NCBI RefSeq assembly: GCF_001021385.1
Contig: NZ_CP011773.1
Span: forward strand, 5,952,001 to 6,016,000
Origin: Mycobacterium sp. EPa45
Lineage (GTDB): Bacteria > Actinomycetota > Actinomycetes > Mycobacteriales > Mycobacteriaceae
Direction: 5' to 3'
Length of the DNA: 64,000 bases
Under the pieces are notes generated by a model, which did not search any database, had not been told where the DNA came from, and saw only the letters and a program-made list of their open reading frames with translations. The translations under genes and the position numbers were made by a program. This document shows, piece after piece, positions 18,729 to 27,945 of this stretch (position 1 is its first letter; the number at the start of each line of letters is the position of its first letter).

Positions 18729-20576
18729 TCAAAGCTGCACCGGCACATTCTTTTCCGCACAGGCATCGGCAACCGCCGCGATGAGGTCCTGCGTCCGTAG
18801 CGTCTCGAGATCCTCGACCGTCACCGAGCCGCGGCTGGTGCGGTTCTGCGCGGCGACCCGCGAGTCGCGCAGGCGCTCCGCGCGTTCGACGACGTTGCGG
18901 GCGAACCGGCCGTTCTGCATGACGTCGATACCGTGGGTGCCGTCCGGGGCGAGGTAGGCCCGCAACTTGCGGCAGGCCGCGTTCAATGCATCCTGCGCGG
19001 CGGGTTCGATCACCGTGGCGCGCGGTCCGCCGTAGCGGATGGCGATCTCCACCAACTCATCGGGACTGTACGACTCGAACCGGAGCTTACGGTTGAACCG
19101 TCCCGCCAAACCTGGGTTCACGGTGAGGAATTCGTCGACTTCCTTCTCGTAACCGGCACCGATGAAGCAGAAGTCGAATCGGTGCACCTCCAAGGCGACC
19201 AGCAACTGGTTCACCGCCTCCATACCGATCATGTCCGGACGACCGTCGTGATGGCGCTCGACCAGGGAATAGAACTCATCCATGAACAGGATCCGGCCCA
19301 ACGAACGCCTGATCAGCTCATTGGTTTTCGGCCCCGACGACCCGATGTGCTCACCGCAGAAGTCTGCGCGTTTGACCTCGATTATCTCCGGATGCCGGAC
19401 GATCCCCAACCCCGCGTAGATCTTGCCCAATGCTTCGGCCGTCGTCGTCTTACCGGTACCCGGCGGGCCCACCAGCAGCATGTGGTTGGTCTGGTTGGTC
19501 ACCGGTAGACCGTGGGCCAGCCGCAGCTCGCGCACCTCGATCTGGTCTTCGAGTTCGGCGACGGCCCGTTTGACGTCGGCCAGACCCACCTGATTGTTCA
19601 GCAGCGCACGGCCCTCGGCCAGCAGCTCGGCTCGCCGTTCGGCGTTCTCTTCCTCAGCCCGCTCGTTCTCGGACTGCTCGGTGCTGACGTCCCACTTGTT
19701 GGTGCGGCTGTTGATCGTGTCCTCGTCGGTCACCACGAGCTGTAACCGCTGATCGGCCAGCGCCTGCTTGGCCGGCTCGATCAGCACACCGTTGATCGTG
19801 GCCTTGGACAACCAGATCTGCGCCTTGTCCTCTTCGCCCAGCTGACGGTGCGCCATCCCTCGCACATACGCCAGATCAGCTGCAATCAAAGGGAATTCGA
19901 GTGGATCGATTGCGGTTACGGCAGTGTCGAGGAGGCTATGCCTGCGGGCTTCGGTCCCGCGCTCGGAGCGCAGGTCCACCCGGTCGGCCCAATCCAGGGC
20001 CACCCGGCCCTGCCCAAGATGCGCGGCGGCATGCGCGGCCAGCGCGTTGGTGGCCGCTGTCACCGCCGACATGATGATGGCCTGTGGTGGCAGCACCCGC
20101 GCTGCCTCCGCAATCACGTCCGGCCAGCGCTGCGTGGCGAACATCAGATACGCCCGCACGTACTGCTGCCACTGGTGGTTCTCCCACGTGTCCAGCAGCG
20201 CCGAATCCTCAAGCACCGCTTCGGCTTTTTCGAACTGCTTATCGTCGACCAGTGCGCTGGCCAGCGCCAGCCCGGCATGCGAGGACTCGGTGACGGTGAT
20301 CGACAGGTACGGGCCCGCCTTGATCGGTGCACCCAGCCGCACACCGAGCCGATTGGACTCGCGGTGCAGCCGTGAACCATAGGCGTACAGCTGCTGGAGG
20401 GTGTCCAGTGCGTCGTCACCCGCCGAGATGCGGCCCAACCACGCGTCGGCCATCGACGGGTCGATGCCGGTGGCATCCCGGAAATGCCGCAACGCGGTGG
20501 CCGGGTCGGTTTCCAGCACGGCCATGGCCTGGTCGAACTGGCGCCTGGCCGCCGCGGTGTCGGTACTACTGGTCAT
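18729..20576 (-). CDS. eccA2: ESX-2 AAA+ ATPase EccA2
   Basis: A 615-aa cytosolic CbxX/CfxQ-type AAA+ ATPase of type VII secretion. The N-terminal half (about 1-290) is helical and TPR-like, as in EccA1. The AAA+ domain has Walker A GPPGTGKTTTAE with K376, Walker B ILFMDEFYSL and an arginine-finger region NPGLAGRFNRKL. EccA proteins are thought to act with EspG on PE/PPE substrates in the cytosol. Length agrees with Rv3884c (about 619 aa). It is the last gene of the ESX-2 run and starts 2 bp after the eccE2 stop. Confidence 0.95.
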   Translation of the reverse strand: MTSSTDTAAARRQFDQAMAVLETDPATALRHFRDATGIDPSMADAWLGRISAGDDALDTLQQLYAYGSRLHRESNRLGVRLGAPIKAGPYLSITVTESSHAGLALASALVDDKQFEKAEAVLEDSALLDTWENHQWQQYVRAYLMFATQRWPDVIAEAARVLPPQAIIMSAVTAATNALAAHAAAHLGQGRVALDWADRVDLRSERGTEARRHSLLDTAVTAIDPLEFPLIAADLAYVRGMAHRQLGEEDKAQIWLSKATINGVLIEPAKQALADQRLQLVVTDEDTINSRTNKWDVSTEQSENERAEEENAERRAELLAEGRALLNNQVGLADVKRAVAELEDQIEVRELRLAHGLPVTNQTNHMLLVGPPGTGKTTTAEALGKIYAGLGIVRHPEIIEVKRADFCGEHIGSSGPKTNELIRRSLGRILFMDEFYSLVERHHDGRPDMIGMEAVNQLLVALEVHRFDFCFIGAGYEKEVDEFLTVNPGLAGRFNRKLRFESYSPDELVEIAIRYGGPRATVIEPAAQDALNAACRKLRAYLAPDGTHGIDVMQNGRFARNVVERAERLRDSRVAAQNRTSRGSVTVEDLETLRTQDLIAAVADACAEKNVPVQL

Positions 20577-20578
20577 GA

Positions 20579-22114
20579 CTAGTCCGCCAGTTCCAGCTCT
20601 TCCGAGCGCAGACTGGTTGGTTCTGTTGACACGTAACGGTTCTCGGCACGGAACAGTTCGACCTCCACCATGTACACCTGTCCGGCGGCGTTCACCTCGA
20701 CGGTAGCAGGACCGATCTGGGTGATCACCACGTCGGCCGTCCCGCGCTGCGCCTCCCCGGGCCGGCCCACCGAGATCACCGTATTGGGGCGCGGTGCCGG
20801 CGAGACGGTTCCGTCGACCACGCTGACAGTGGTTCCCGACGCCGGCCGCGGCTGATCCGACACGGCGATGTGCGGCATTCGGACACTTTCCCAGCGCTGC
20901 AGGTCGCGGGTGTGCACGGTGATCCGGTCACCTGCTCCTGCCGTACGGATGATGATGCGTTTGGCGATGGGATCCTCGGCCGCGATGTGGACGCGGCTGA
21001 ACTCGCCCGGATCGCCGAGCGGCAGCAGAAGCCGATCACCGGCGTTGACCTTGCCCAGCAGCACCCCGGACGGACCGATCGGCACATCCAGTGTCGCCGG
21101 GGCTCGGCCACGGGAAAGGCCGTGCAATTCCGGTCTCGGTCCGCAGAGATTCGCGGCGACCGCGCTGGCCTGCTCGCCCGGCAGGGTCTTGAGCCTGACG
21201 CTCGGCGGGGCCGTCGGCGGCTGCGCACTGCGGACGGTGATGGTCGCGGTCGCCGTTCCGTCCGGGAACAACGTGATGTTCTGGATGATCCCGTCGGCGC
21301 GCAGTGCCCACGCCTGTGAAAGCAGTTCGGCGGTGATGTCGCGCGGCGGATAGGCGTAGGTGGTCAACCAGCCGGCGTCGCTGCGGGCGGTCTTCCACCT
21401 CTGGTTGTGCGACTCGAGCGCGGTGCGACCCAGTCGGCGTTCCAGCTCCACCATGTCGGTCGCGGTGGCGACCTTGGCGCGAATCCCGCTGCAGCGCAGG
21501 CTTGCCGCGATGCGCTGGGCGGCGGCCAGCGCCGCGGTCCCCACGGTCGCGCGCCGCCTTAAGGCGTCGGCGTTCGCCAGCGCCCGCAGCCGGATCACCA
21601 GCCAGGTCTCGCGTGCGCCGGCATAGGGCGGTGTGCCGATCAGGGTGTCGTAGACCCGCGGATAATCGCCGGTGCTGCGGCGCCGGGAGCCCGCGGTAAC
21701 CACGGACAGCGACTCGATGGTCAGCCCGAGACTCTGATGCATCGCCGGCAACAACTCGCTCACGTCGAGGGTGTTGCGCGTCACGGCCGCGGCGGAACCA
21801 GTGAAAATTGTTGGGGTGTGCGCCTTTCCGATCAGCTGAACGGCGACGATAGCGACGCCGTCCTGATAGCGGACGCCACCTCCGGAGCGGTCGTTGGCCA
21901 CCGTGACCGGCTCGCTCAGCCGTATCGGGCGGTTGCGCCGCAGATACAGGCCGGCCCACGACCACAGCGGTTGGCGCCGCCACGGGACCGCAAACAGGAT
22001 CAGACCCAGGGCGAGTCCCACCCCCGCACCGATCGGGCCGTAAACGATCCACCCGATCAGCCCCAGCGCCAACACGGCGAGGATCACCGCGAGCTGGATG
22101 GTGTGCCGTTTCAT
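20579..22114 (-). CDS. eccE2: ESX-2 membrane component EccE2
   Basis: A 511-aa EccE-family protein. Two N-terminal transmembrane segments (about 8-25 and 29-46) are followed by a large soluble region with no enzymatic motif, as in other EccE proteins, which form the periphery of the ESX membrane complex. It follows mycP2 with an ATGA-type overlap and precedes eccA2 by 2 bp. Assignment rests on position (Rv3885c equivalent) and general architecture, since EccE proteins are poorly conserved. Confidence 0.9.
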   Translation of the reverse strand: MKRHTIQLAVILAVLALGLIGWIVYGPIGAGVGLALGLILFAVPWRRQPLWSWAGLYLRRNRPIRLSEPVTVANDRSGGGVRYQDGVAIVAVQLIGKAHTPTIFTGSAAAVTRNTLDVSELLPAMHQSLGLTIESLSVVTAGSRRRSTGDYPRVYDTLIGTPPYAGARETWLVIRLRALANADALRRRATVGTAALAAAQRIAASLRCSGIRAKVATATDMVELERRLGRTALESHNQRWKTARSDAGWLTTYAYPPRDITAELLSQAWALRADGIIQNITLFPDGTATATITVRSAQPPTAPPSVRLKTLPGEQASAVAANLCGPRPELHGLSRGRAPATLDVPIGPSGVLLGKVNAGDRLLLPLGDPGEFSRVHIAAEDPIAKRIIIRTAGAGDRITVHTRDLQRWESVRMPHIAVSDQPRPASGTTVSVVDGTVSPAPRPNTVISVGRPGEAQRGTADVVITQIGPATVEVNAAGQVYMVEVELFRAENRYVSTEPTSLRSEELELAD

Positions 22115-23757
22115 CTTGCCCGCCTGGCCCGAGCGATGATGCTCGCCAACAACACCGCCCCGACAACGGCCCCGGCGAAGATCAGCGCCACGTTGCGGGC
22201 GCGATGATCAGGCGCGACCGGGGGTGGCGGCGGCGCCATCACCCGGGTCATCGAGCCGGGAGCCAGCCGGTCCCCGGGCGGAACGTTGAACGTCAGTGCC
22301 GCAACGGGATCGACGACGCCGTAGCCCACCTGGTTGTCCACCCCGCGGGGCGGATTGTGTGCCGTCTGCAGAATGCGGTGGATGATCTGGTTCGCGGTGA
22401 GTGTCGGGTACTTGGCCCGCACCAGCGCCGCGACACCGGACACGTACGCTGCCGAGAAGCTGGTGCCCCAGAACGGCATGTTCCGCTCGCCGGGACGCAC
22501 CGGCGGGTAGGCGTTGACCGGTCCCCCGGTCTGCGGCGAGAGACCCATGACGCCGACGCCGGGCGCGGCCGCAGCCACCCACGGCCCGGCCAGACTCTTG
22601 TTGATCGGTGCGCCGGTGTTGTCGACGGCGCCGACCGAAAGCACGTAGTCGGAGAACCACGACGGCGAGGACACCGTCTTCACTTGATGCCAGTCGCGGG
22701 GGTCCGAGGTGTCCAGCGGGTCGAATGAGGGGTTCTGTGCGCAGCCGTCCTCACCCTCGTTTCCGGCAGCGGCGACGATCACCGCGTCCTTGATCGTCGC
22801 CGCGTACCAGACCGCGGCACCCAACGCGCGCTGATCCAACGGGTCGGCGGCCGAGACGCAGGACGTCACGCTGATGTTGATGACCTTGGCGCCCATGTTC
22901 GCGGCGTGCACGATCGCACTGGCCAGTGTGGCCACGGTGCCCGCCTTCTTGCGTGCCTCGTTGTCACCCGGGCCCGGGTTTTCCGGCTCGTACGCCCGCG
23001 ACGACTGGCGGATCGAGATCACCACCGCGTGTGGAGCCACCCCGGCGACCCCGTCCGGGGCTCCCGGTGGGGGCGGCGGTACCTCAGGATCTTCCGGCCC
23101 GTTGGGATCCGGGTCGCCCGGACCTGCGGACGGCTCGTCCGGTGGCGGCGGCGGTGGTGGCGGCGGCGGGGGTGGGGCCGGCTTGGTCTCGGTGACCGTC
23201 ACCGGGACGGGTGGGGGCGGCGGCGCGGGAGGGGCGGGCGGCGAGCCCGGTGGGGGTGGCGCGGCGATGACCGGCGGCGGGCCGGCGGGCGGCGGGAAGG
23301 CGGGCGCGGGCGGCATGGGAGCCGGCGGCGGGCCGCCCTGCAGCGTGGCCCCGATGAGCGAGGCGACGATCGTGCCGTGCGCATCGCAGTCCATCAGGCC
23401 GTCGCCGCCCATGATGTAGTCGCCGCCGGGCACCACCGGTAGCCGCGGGCTGGGGTTCACCCCGGTGTCGATGACCGCCACCGGGACACCGTTGCCCGTC
23501 GAGTACTGCCACGCCTTGACAATGTTGAGCATCGCCAGGTTCGGCGCGGGCAGCGCCACGTTGGGCTCGGCCACCGTGATCGTCCTGGCGCAGATGTTGC
23601 TCTGCCGCATCGGCTGATCCGGACGCGGCGGACCGTCGGGCGGAACCATCGACGGATCCACGGTTGGCGGCGGAATTGCTTGTGCTGCTGGAATATTGGC
23701 GATCAGACCGGTCAGCAGGATGACCATCGCCGTTGCGGCAAACCGCTGTCCGATCAT
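22111..23757 (-). CDS. mycP2: ESX-2 mycosin protease MycP2
   Basis: A 548-aa membrane-anchored subtilisin-like serine protease. A signal peptide (about 1-27, ending AAQA) leads to the catalytic domain with D97 (VIDTGV), H127 (CDAHGT) and S433 (GTSFSA). A long proline/glycine-rich insertion sits between H127 and the middle of the domain, and a single transmembrane anchor with a basic tail ends the protein. Mycosins stabilise the ESX membrane complex and can cleave substrates. ATG 23757 overlaps the eccD2 stop (ATGA). Upstream open frame to 24147 is not coding. Equivalent to Rv3886c. Confidence 0.95.
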   Translation of the reverse strand: MIGQRFAATAMVILLTGLIANIPAAQAIPPPTVDPSMVPPDGPPRPDQPMRQSNICARTITVAEPNVALPAPNLAMLNIVKAWQYSTGNGVPVAVIDTGVNPSPRLPVVPGGDYIMGGDGLMDCDAHGTIVASLIGATLQGGPPPAPMPPAPAFPPPAGPPPVIAAPPPPGSPPAPPAPPPPPVPVTVTETKPAPPPPPPPPPPPPDEPSAGPGDPDPNGPEDPEVPPPPPGAPDGVAGVAPHAVVISIRQSSRAYEPENPGPGDNEARKKAGTVATLASAIVHAANMGAKVINISVTSCVSAADPLDQRALGAAVWYAATIKDAVIVAAAGNEGEDGCAQNPSFDPLDTSDPRDWHQVKTVSSPSWFSDYVLSVGAVDNTGAPINKSLAGPWVAAAAPGVGVMGLSPQTGGPVNAYPPVRPGERNMPFWGTSFSAAYVSGVAALVRAKYPTLTANQIIHRILQTAHNPPRGVDNQVGYGVVDPVAALTFNVPPGDRLAPGSMTRVMAPPPPPVAPDHRARNVALIFAGAVVGAVLLASIIARARRAR

Positions 23758-25235
23758 CGCATCCTGACCCAGGTGAACAAACCGCCGATCCACGCGGCCA
23801 GCGGGAAGGCGGCCACGATCGCCGCCAGTTCCAACCACTCGGCGACCATACGCACCAACGGAGTGAACCGGGTGACCGGAACCAGCAGTGCGGCAGCCAA
23901 ACCGGCGCCGGCGAAGATCGCCACGGCCAGCGCACCCCACAACAGTGCCGCACCGGAATCGGCCGGCTCGTGCAGCACGTAGCGGATGACCCCGACGCAC
24001 AGCGCGGCCGCGGCGCCCAGCACCAGTGCCACGGCCTGACGCTTGTCGGCGAACGCCCGGCCACGGCTGATGAAGATGAGCACGAACAGTCCGGCCAGGA
24101 CGGCGGCGGCAATGCTCTTGCCCTGCCCCGGCATGAGGGTTGCCCACACCGCCGCGGGCAGCGTGATCGCGGCGGCCACGCAGATGCCGGTCAGCACGCT
24201 GTTGGCTCGCCTCGCAGCCTCGGCGATGATCGCGCCCGTCGGCGTGGTGTCCGGGTTCGGTTCGTCTTCGGCCTCGTCGTCGACGGGTGAGACGGTGTCG
24301 ACCGGCAGTCCGTCACTTCGGCGGAACAGGTCGCGCCCGGTGATGGAACCGAAGTGCGGCGGGCGAATTCGCGCCGTCCACAGCGCGAAGGTCGGCGCGA
24401 GCGTCAGCAGCAGGAGCAGGCCGATCAGCGCGCACATGCCCAGCCATTGAGCCGGGATCGGATTCCACATCCGTGCGAGACCCACCAGGGCGCCGATGCC
24501 GCACAGGGTTACCACCGTCGCGGCGACCGTGACGTGACGTCCGGTCATCGTGACCACGCCGACGGTGAGCACTGCGGCGGCCAGCGCGGCAATGAACACG
24601 TGCGCAGCCCCGACTCCGCCGGGGGCCGCAGCCGCAAAGCCGAACGCCAACAACGGAACAGCCAGCCACGCGAAACCGCTCAGCAGATCTGTGCGCTGCG
24701 GCCACCACCGCCACACCGAACCGGCGCCCACCGCGAGAAGCAGGCCGGTCACGCCGGTGACGATGGCCGGGATCGCCGAATCGGTGTGCAGCCGGGTATG
24801 GACGCCGAGCCCGAGTAGGGACAGCACCACCATCGCCAGGATCGCCATCGCGGTGTGCGCGGCGGTCTCGGCGGTCACCGGAGCGAACAGTCTCTTACCG
24901 ACCCTGGCCAGACCGGTCGACAGCGATTCGTACTGCGGCTCGAAGGACTCGCCCTCCTGCGCCGGGACCAGGACCAGCGTGGCCCCGTCCTCGACACCGA
25001 GCTCGTCCAGCGTCTTGGTGACGTCGAGCCGAGTGCCGTTGGCCCGGTTCAGCTCGTACGCGATGCCGGGGTCCAGACCTGGCACGCCACGACGCTTGAG
25101 CTCTTCGTTGAGCAGCTCCACGACATTGTCGATGAAGACTTCGACCGGCACCGACGCCGGATAGACCTGGGAGACAAGGTGTTCGCCGCAGATCACCGCG
25201 ACCGCGCAGCGAGCCGGAAACGAGACCTTCGCCAT
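23754..25235 (-). CDS. eccD2: ESX-2 membrane channel component EccD2
   Basis: A 493-aa EccD-family protein. A cytosolic ubiquitin-like domain (about 1-95, starting MAKVSFPARCAVAVICGEH) is followed by about eleven hydrophobic helices. EccD dimers form the membrane vestibule of type VII systems. The start codon overlaps the stop of the upstream ATPase gene by one base, and the stop overlaps mycP2, so translation is coupled. Position and length match Rv3887c (about 509 aa). Confidence 0.95.
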   Translation of the reverse strand: MAKVSFPARCAVAVICGEHLVSQVYPASVPVEVFIDNVVELLNEELKRRGVPGLDPGIAYELNRANGTRLDVTKTLDELGVEDGATLVLVPAQEGESFEPQYESLSTGLARVGKRLFAPVTAETAAHTAMAILAMVVLSLLGLGVHTRLHTDSAIPAIVTGVTGLLLAVGAGSVWRWWPQRTDLLSGFAWLAVPLLAFGFAAAAPGGVGAAHVFIAALAAAVLTVGVVTMTGRHVTVAATVVTLCGIGALVGLARMWNPIPAQWLGMCALIGLLLLLTLAPTFALWTARIRPPHFGSITGRDLFRRSDGLPVDTVSPVDDEAEDEPNPDTTPTGAIIAEAARRANSVLTGICVAAAITLPAAVWATLMPGQGKSIAAAVLAGLFVLIFISRGRAFADKRQAVALVLGAAAALCVGVIRYVLHEPADSGAALLWGALAVAIFAGAGLAAALLVPVTRFTPLVRMVAEWLELAAIVAAFPLAAWIGGLFTWVRMR

Positions 25236-26266
25236 CAGCGCGGCCTATCGGCGTCCGGGATGTACTTGTCGGCCAGTGCGGCAGTGATCTCGAACAACCG
25301 CAGCCGAGTCTTCTTCTGCAGTTCGTGCTGGGCGTCGATGATGCCGCCCTTCGCCAGATGTGGGTCGTAGGGCATGAATTCGACCGATGCACCCGACTGA
25401 CTGAACCGTTCGGTCAGATATTTCCGCGCGTCGGAGTCGTAGTTGTTGCGGCTGTCGTTGAGGATCACCATGCTGCGGCTTACCAGCTCGTGGTAGCCCA
25501 GCGAGCGCAACAGATCGATGGACCTTGTGACCGGCAGCGAGGTGTCGGCGGTGAGTCCGGACACGAACACCAGGGTGTCGCACGCGTCGAACACCGCCTT
25601 CATGACGGGGTGCTCGAGATCGTCGGCGGTGTCCACCAGAATCACGTTGTGGGTGCGACGCAGCCGCGACAGCACGCCGGTGAACATCGCGGGCACCAGC
25701 GGGCGGGGCTGGTCGGAGGCGCGGTTGCCCGCCAGCACGTCGAGTCCGATCTGGTTCTGCCCCAAGTGCTCCCGGATGTCGGCGTAACCCTGTACGTCGG
25801 TGTCGTTGAGCACGGCGGAGTAATCACCCGGCGGCGCCTCGTCGATCCGGCCGGCCAGCGTCCCGAAGCCGGGTGCGGCGTCGATGGCCACCACGTTCTC
25901 CGGACGACATTCCCGGAATACCGCGCCGACACTGGCGGTCATCGTCGTTTTTCCGACGCCACCCTTACCGGAGACGAAACCGATCACGTACTGCTTGCGG
26001 ATGTGCCTGCGGATCCGTTCGCGCAGTTCGCGATAGTGCCGCTCGGCAGGTGACTCACCGAGGTTGATGGTTTTGAACGACGCGTTGTAGATGAACTTGC
26101 GCCACCCCGAGCCGGGGGGAATCTTGCGCGGCGCCACCATGTCCGAGATGCGCAGGGTGCCGGACACCGAGTCGGAGTGTCCGCGATGGTGTGCGCCGAA
26201 GCTTTCGCGGCCGACCGGATCGCGAGGGTCGGCGGAACGCGGCGGTTCGTTCCAGGGGTTGGTCAC
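25235..26266 (-). CDS. ESX-2 ParA/MinD-like ATPase (Rv3888c-like)
   Basis: A 343-aa P-loop ATPase with deviant Walker A GKGGVGKT (100-107), NVVAIDAAPGFG, and VDTADDLEHPVM. The region before the P-loop is basic and helical (RKFIYNASFKTINLGESPAE), closely parallel to the linker of the EspI-like ATPase at 14467. It occupies the Rv3888c position between espG2 and eccD2. By analogy with EspI it may regulate secretion in response to nucleotide level; the function is not established. It starts 1 bp after eccD2-directed translation is set up by an overlapping TGATG, and ends the espG2-side of the operon with no gap. Confidence 0.88.
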   Translation of the reverse strand: MTNPWNEPPRSADPRDPVGRESFGAHHRGHSDSVSGTLRISDMVAPRKIPPGSGWRKFIYNASFKTINLGESPAERHYRELRERIRRHIRKQYVIGFVSGKGGVGKTTMTASVGAVFRECRPENVVAIDAAPGFGTLAGRIDEAPPGDYSAVLNDTDVQGYADIREHLGQNQIGLDVLAGNRASDQPRPLVPAMFTGVLSRLRRTHNVILVDTADDLEHPVMKAVFDACDTLVFVSGLTADTSLPVTRSIDLLRSLGYHELVSRSMVILNDSRNNYDSDARKYLTERFSQSGASVEFMPYDPHLAKGGIIDAQHELQKKTRLRLFEITAALADKYIPDADRPR

Positions 26267-27100
26267 CTAGACAACCTTTCTGTGCGAGTACCACTCGTCT
26301 TCGGCGGGCAGTCGGCGAACCATCTTCAACACCGCGGACGCGATGTTGGCGGCTGACCCAGGCGAGATGATCATCCACGATTTTCCACCGCGCGTGACGT
26401 GTTCGGACACCAGCCTGCCCTGCGGGGTGTCCATGATGGTCACCGCCCCGGAGTCGATGTACGTGCGGGCTGGGCCACCGGAGATACCGGATTGCAGGGC
26501 CACTACCGAGGCTTGTGCCGACTGGTCGGTGTCGGCAGCCATGGTCAGCAGGGCGATCTGGTCGCTGTCGACTTTGCGGTCGAGCAGGAAGGCTCGCAGA
26601 CTCACCCGATCATGCACGGCGGCAAGCAGTTCCGGGACATCGAAGGTCACTGGCCGCAGAGATGCGGCCTTCATCTGCCCGCACAGCCGTTCGATCTGGG
26701 AGTTGATCAGCATGCCGGCCGACTCTTCGGAACTGGCGGTGCCGACACCGGACAGCCGCACCAGGATCCCGTTACGTTCCAGCGCAACCCACCACTGGGC
26801 GAAGCGCGCCAGCAGGACTCGTTCTGATTCCACCCCGGGCGAGGGTGTCTGGGCATAGATCAGCAGGGCGACATCCCGGCGGGACAACACTGTCAGCCAT
26901 TCCAGCACCGCCTCGTCGACCCGTCCCGCGTCGGTGATGACGCCGGCAGCGCGCAACTCGTCGGCAATGGGGTGCGCGAGGGCCATCTCAGCGGTCTCGA
27001 CACTAGGCAGATGTGGCCGAAGGCCGAGCTCAGGCGCCACTACTTCGATGCCGGACAACACCTGCAGGACCCACAGGCCGTCCACCGTCGTCGTCAACAT
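26267..27100 (-). CDS. espG2: ESX-2 secretion-associated chaperone EspG2
   Basis: A 277-aa EspG-family protein, beginning MLTTTVDGLWVLQVLSG, the usual EspG N-terminus. EspG proteins bind the tip of cognate PE-PPE pairs in the cytosol and deliver them to the system. No catalytic motif is expected or seen. ATG 27100 is chosen over the longer open frame to 27166 because it agrees with the Rv3889c length (276 aa) and family start. It sits downstream of esxC and directly upstream of the ParA-like gene. Confidence 0.92.
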   Translation of the reverse strand: MLTTTVDGLWVLQVLSGIEVVAPELGLRPHLPSVETAEMALAHPIADELRAAGVITDAGRVDEAVLEWLTVLSRRDVALLIYAQTPSPGVESERVLLARFAQWWVALERNGILVRLSGVGTASSEESAGMLINSQIERLCGQMKAASLRPVTFDVPELLAAVHDRVSLRAFLLDRKVDSDQIALLTMAADTDQSAQASVVALQSGISGGPARTYIDSGAVTIMDTPQGRLVSEHVTRGGKSWMIISPGSAANIASAVLKMVRRLPAEDEWYSHRKVV

Positions 27101-27184
27101 ATGTTTCCCCGAATTAGATCCCGTACCAAGACAGACAGCAGGGGCGCACCGACCGTGCGCCCCCACCGGCTGAAAATGTCGGTG

Positions 27185-27469
27185 TTAGAAGAGATTGCCC
27201 ATCTGGAGGTCGGTCTGATGGGCGCTGTCGTTCACGTTGCTGATCGTGGTGCCGTGCTGGTTCATCGTCTCGACGAGACCCTGCAGGCCCTGCAGCATCT
27301 GCATCTGGGCCTCGTGGAACGAGCCCGCTGCAGCACCCTGGAAGAAATCAGCAATTGCGTTGGTGCGCTGCAGGATATCGTCGTGGATCTCCATGAGCTG
27401 AGCTGAACGCTGGCCGACGTCGGAGGCGAAATCGGCAACGCCGCCGTGGTTGTACGTGATGTTGTCCAT
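27185..27469 (-). CDS. esxC: ESX-2 WXG100-family protein EsxC
   Basis: A 94-aa helical-hairpin WXG100 protein, starting MDNITYNHGGVADFASDVG. At the turn the usual W-x-G is F43-Q44-G45 (DFFQGAA); the same Trp-less turn is a recognised feature of EsxC. It should pair with EsxD as a secreted heterodimer. AAAAGGAC lies before the start. It is followed by espG2 after 84 bp. Confidence 0.93.
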   Translation of the reverse strand: MDNITYNHGGVADFASDVGQRSAQLMEIHDDILQRTNAIADFFQGAAAGSFHEAQMQMLQGLQGLVETMNQHGTTISNVNDSAHQTDLQMGNLF

Positions 27470-27500
27470 GATGAAGTCCTTTTCGTAGGTGGTCTGGGGA

Positions 27501-27806
27501 TCAGGCGTTCGCGGCGAAGCTGGTGAGGCTGTGAGCCGCGTCGGCCTCGTGCTGCTCCATCATGGAAGCCGCCTGGCTCAGACCGTGGGCCAGCCGGGTG
27601 CCACCGGTGATCGTCTGCTGCAGGTCGTGATTGATCTGTGCGGCGGTGTTCACCGACGCCAGCTGCGCCTGTCCGCCCCAGACCGCGGAGCCCAGACCTT
27701 CGTGGCTGCTGAGGTAGCCGTTGGCGATGGCGGTGGCGTGCTCGAGCGCGGACTCGATGGCCTGCTGGGTGCTACGCAGCACCTCCGGTGTGACGACGAG
27801 TGTCAT
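27501..27806 (-). CDS. esxD: ESX-2 WXG100-family protein EsxD
   Basis: A 101-aa partner of EsxC with a standard turn motif W43-G44-G45 (AVWGGQAQL). The two amphipathic helices are typical; no YxxxD/E signal is obvious at the C-terminus. AAGGGAGA precedes the ATG. Equivalent to Rv3891c (107 aa). A 139-bp gap separates it from PPE69 upstream. Confidence 0.93.
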   Translation of the reverse strand: MTLVVTPEVLRSTQQAIESALEHATAIANGYLSSHEGLGSAVWGGQAQLASVNTAAQINHDLQQTITGGTRLAHGLSQAASMMEQHEADAAHSLTSFAANA

Positions 27807-27945
27807 GTGCTTCTCCCTTTTGCTGAGTGTGGTGCCGTTATGTGGACGTGTTGTCGAGTATCGGATGGGGTGGACCAGCTGTCACTTCACCCTCTGGCAA
27901 ACGTTGACGGACGCACCCCCTAAAACCAAGCCCTTAGCTGATCCG

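Noticed and set aside
23090..23340. Repetitive GC-rich tract that might be a repeat element
   Set aside because: It encodes the Pro/Gly-rich insertion of MycP2 in frame; not an independent repeat.
27807..27945. Possible extra gene between PPE69 and esxD
   Set aside because: Only shadow frames overlapping PPE69; no start with a ribosome binding site.
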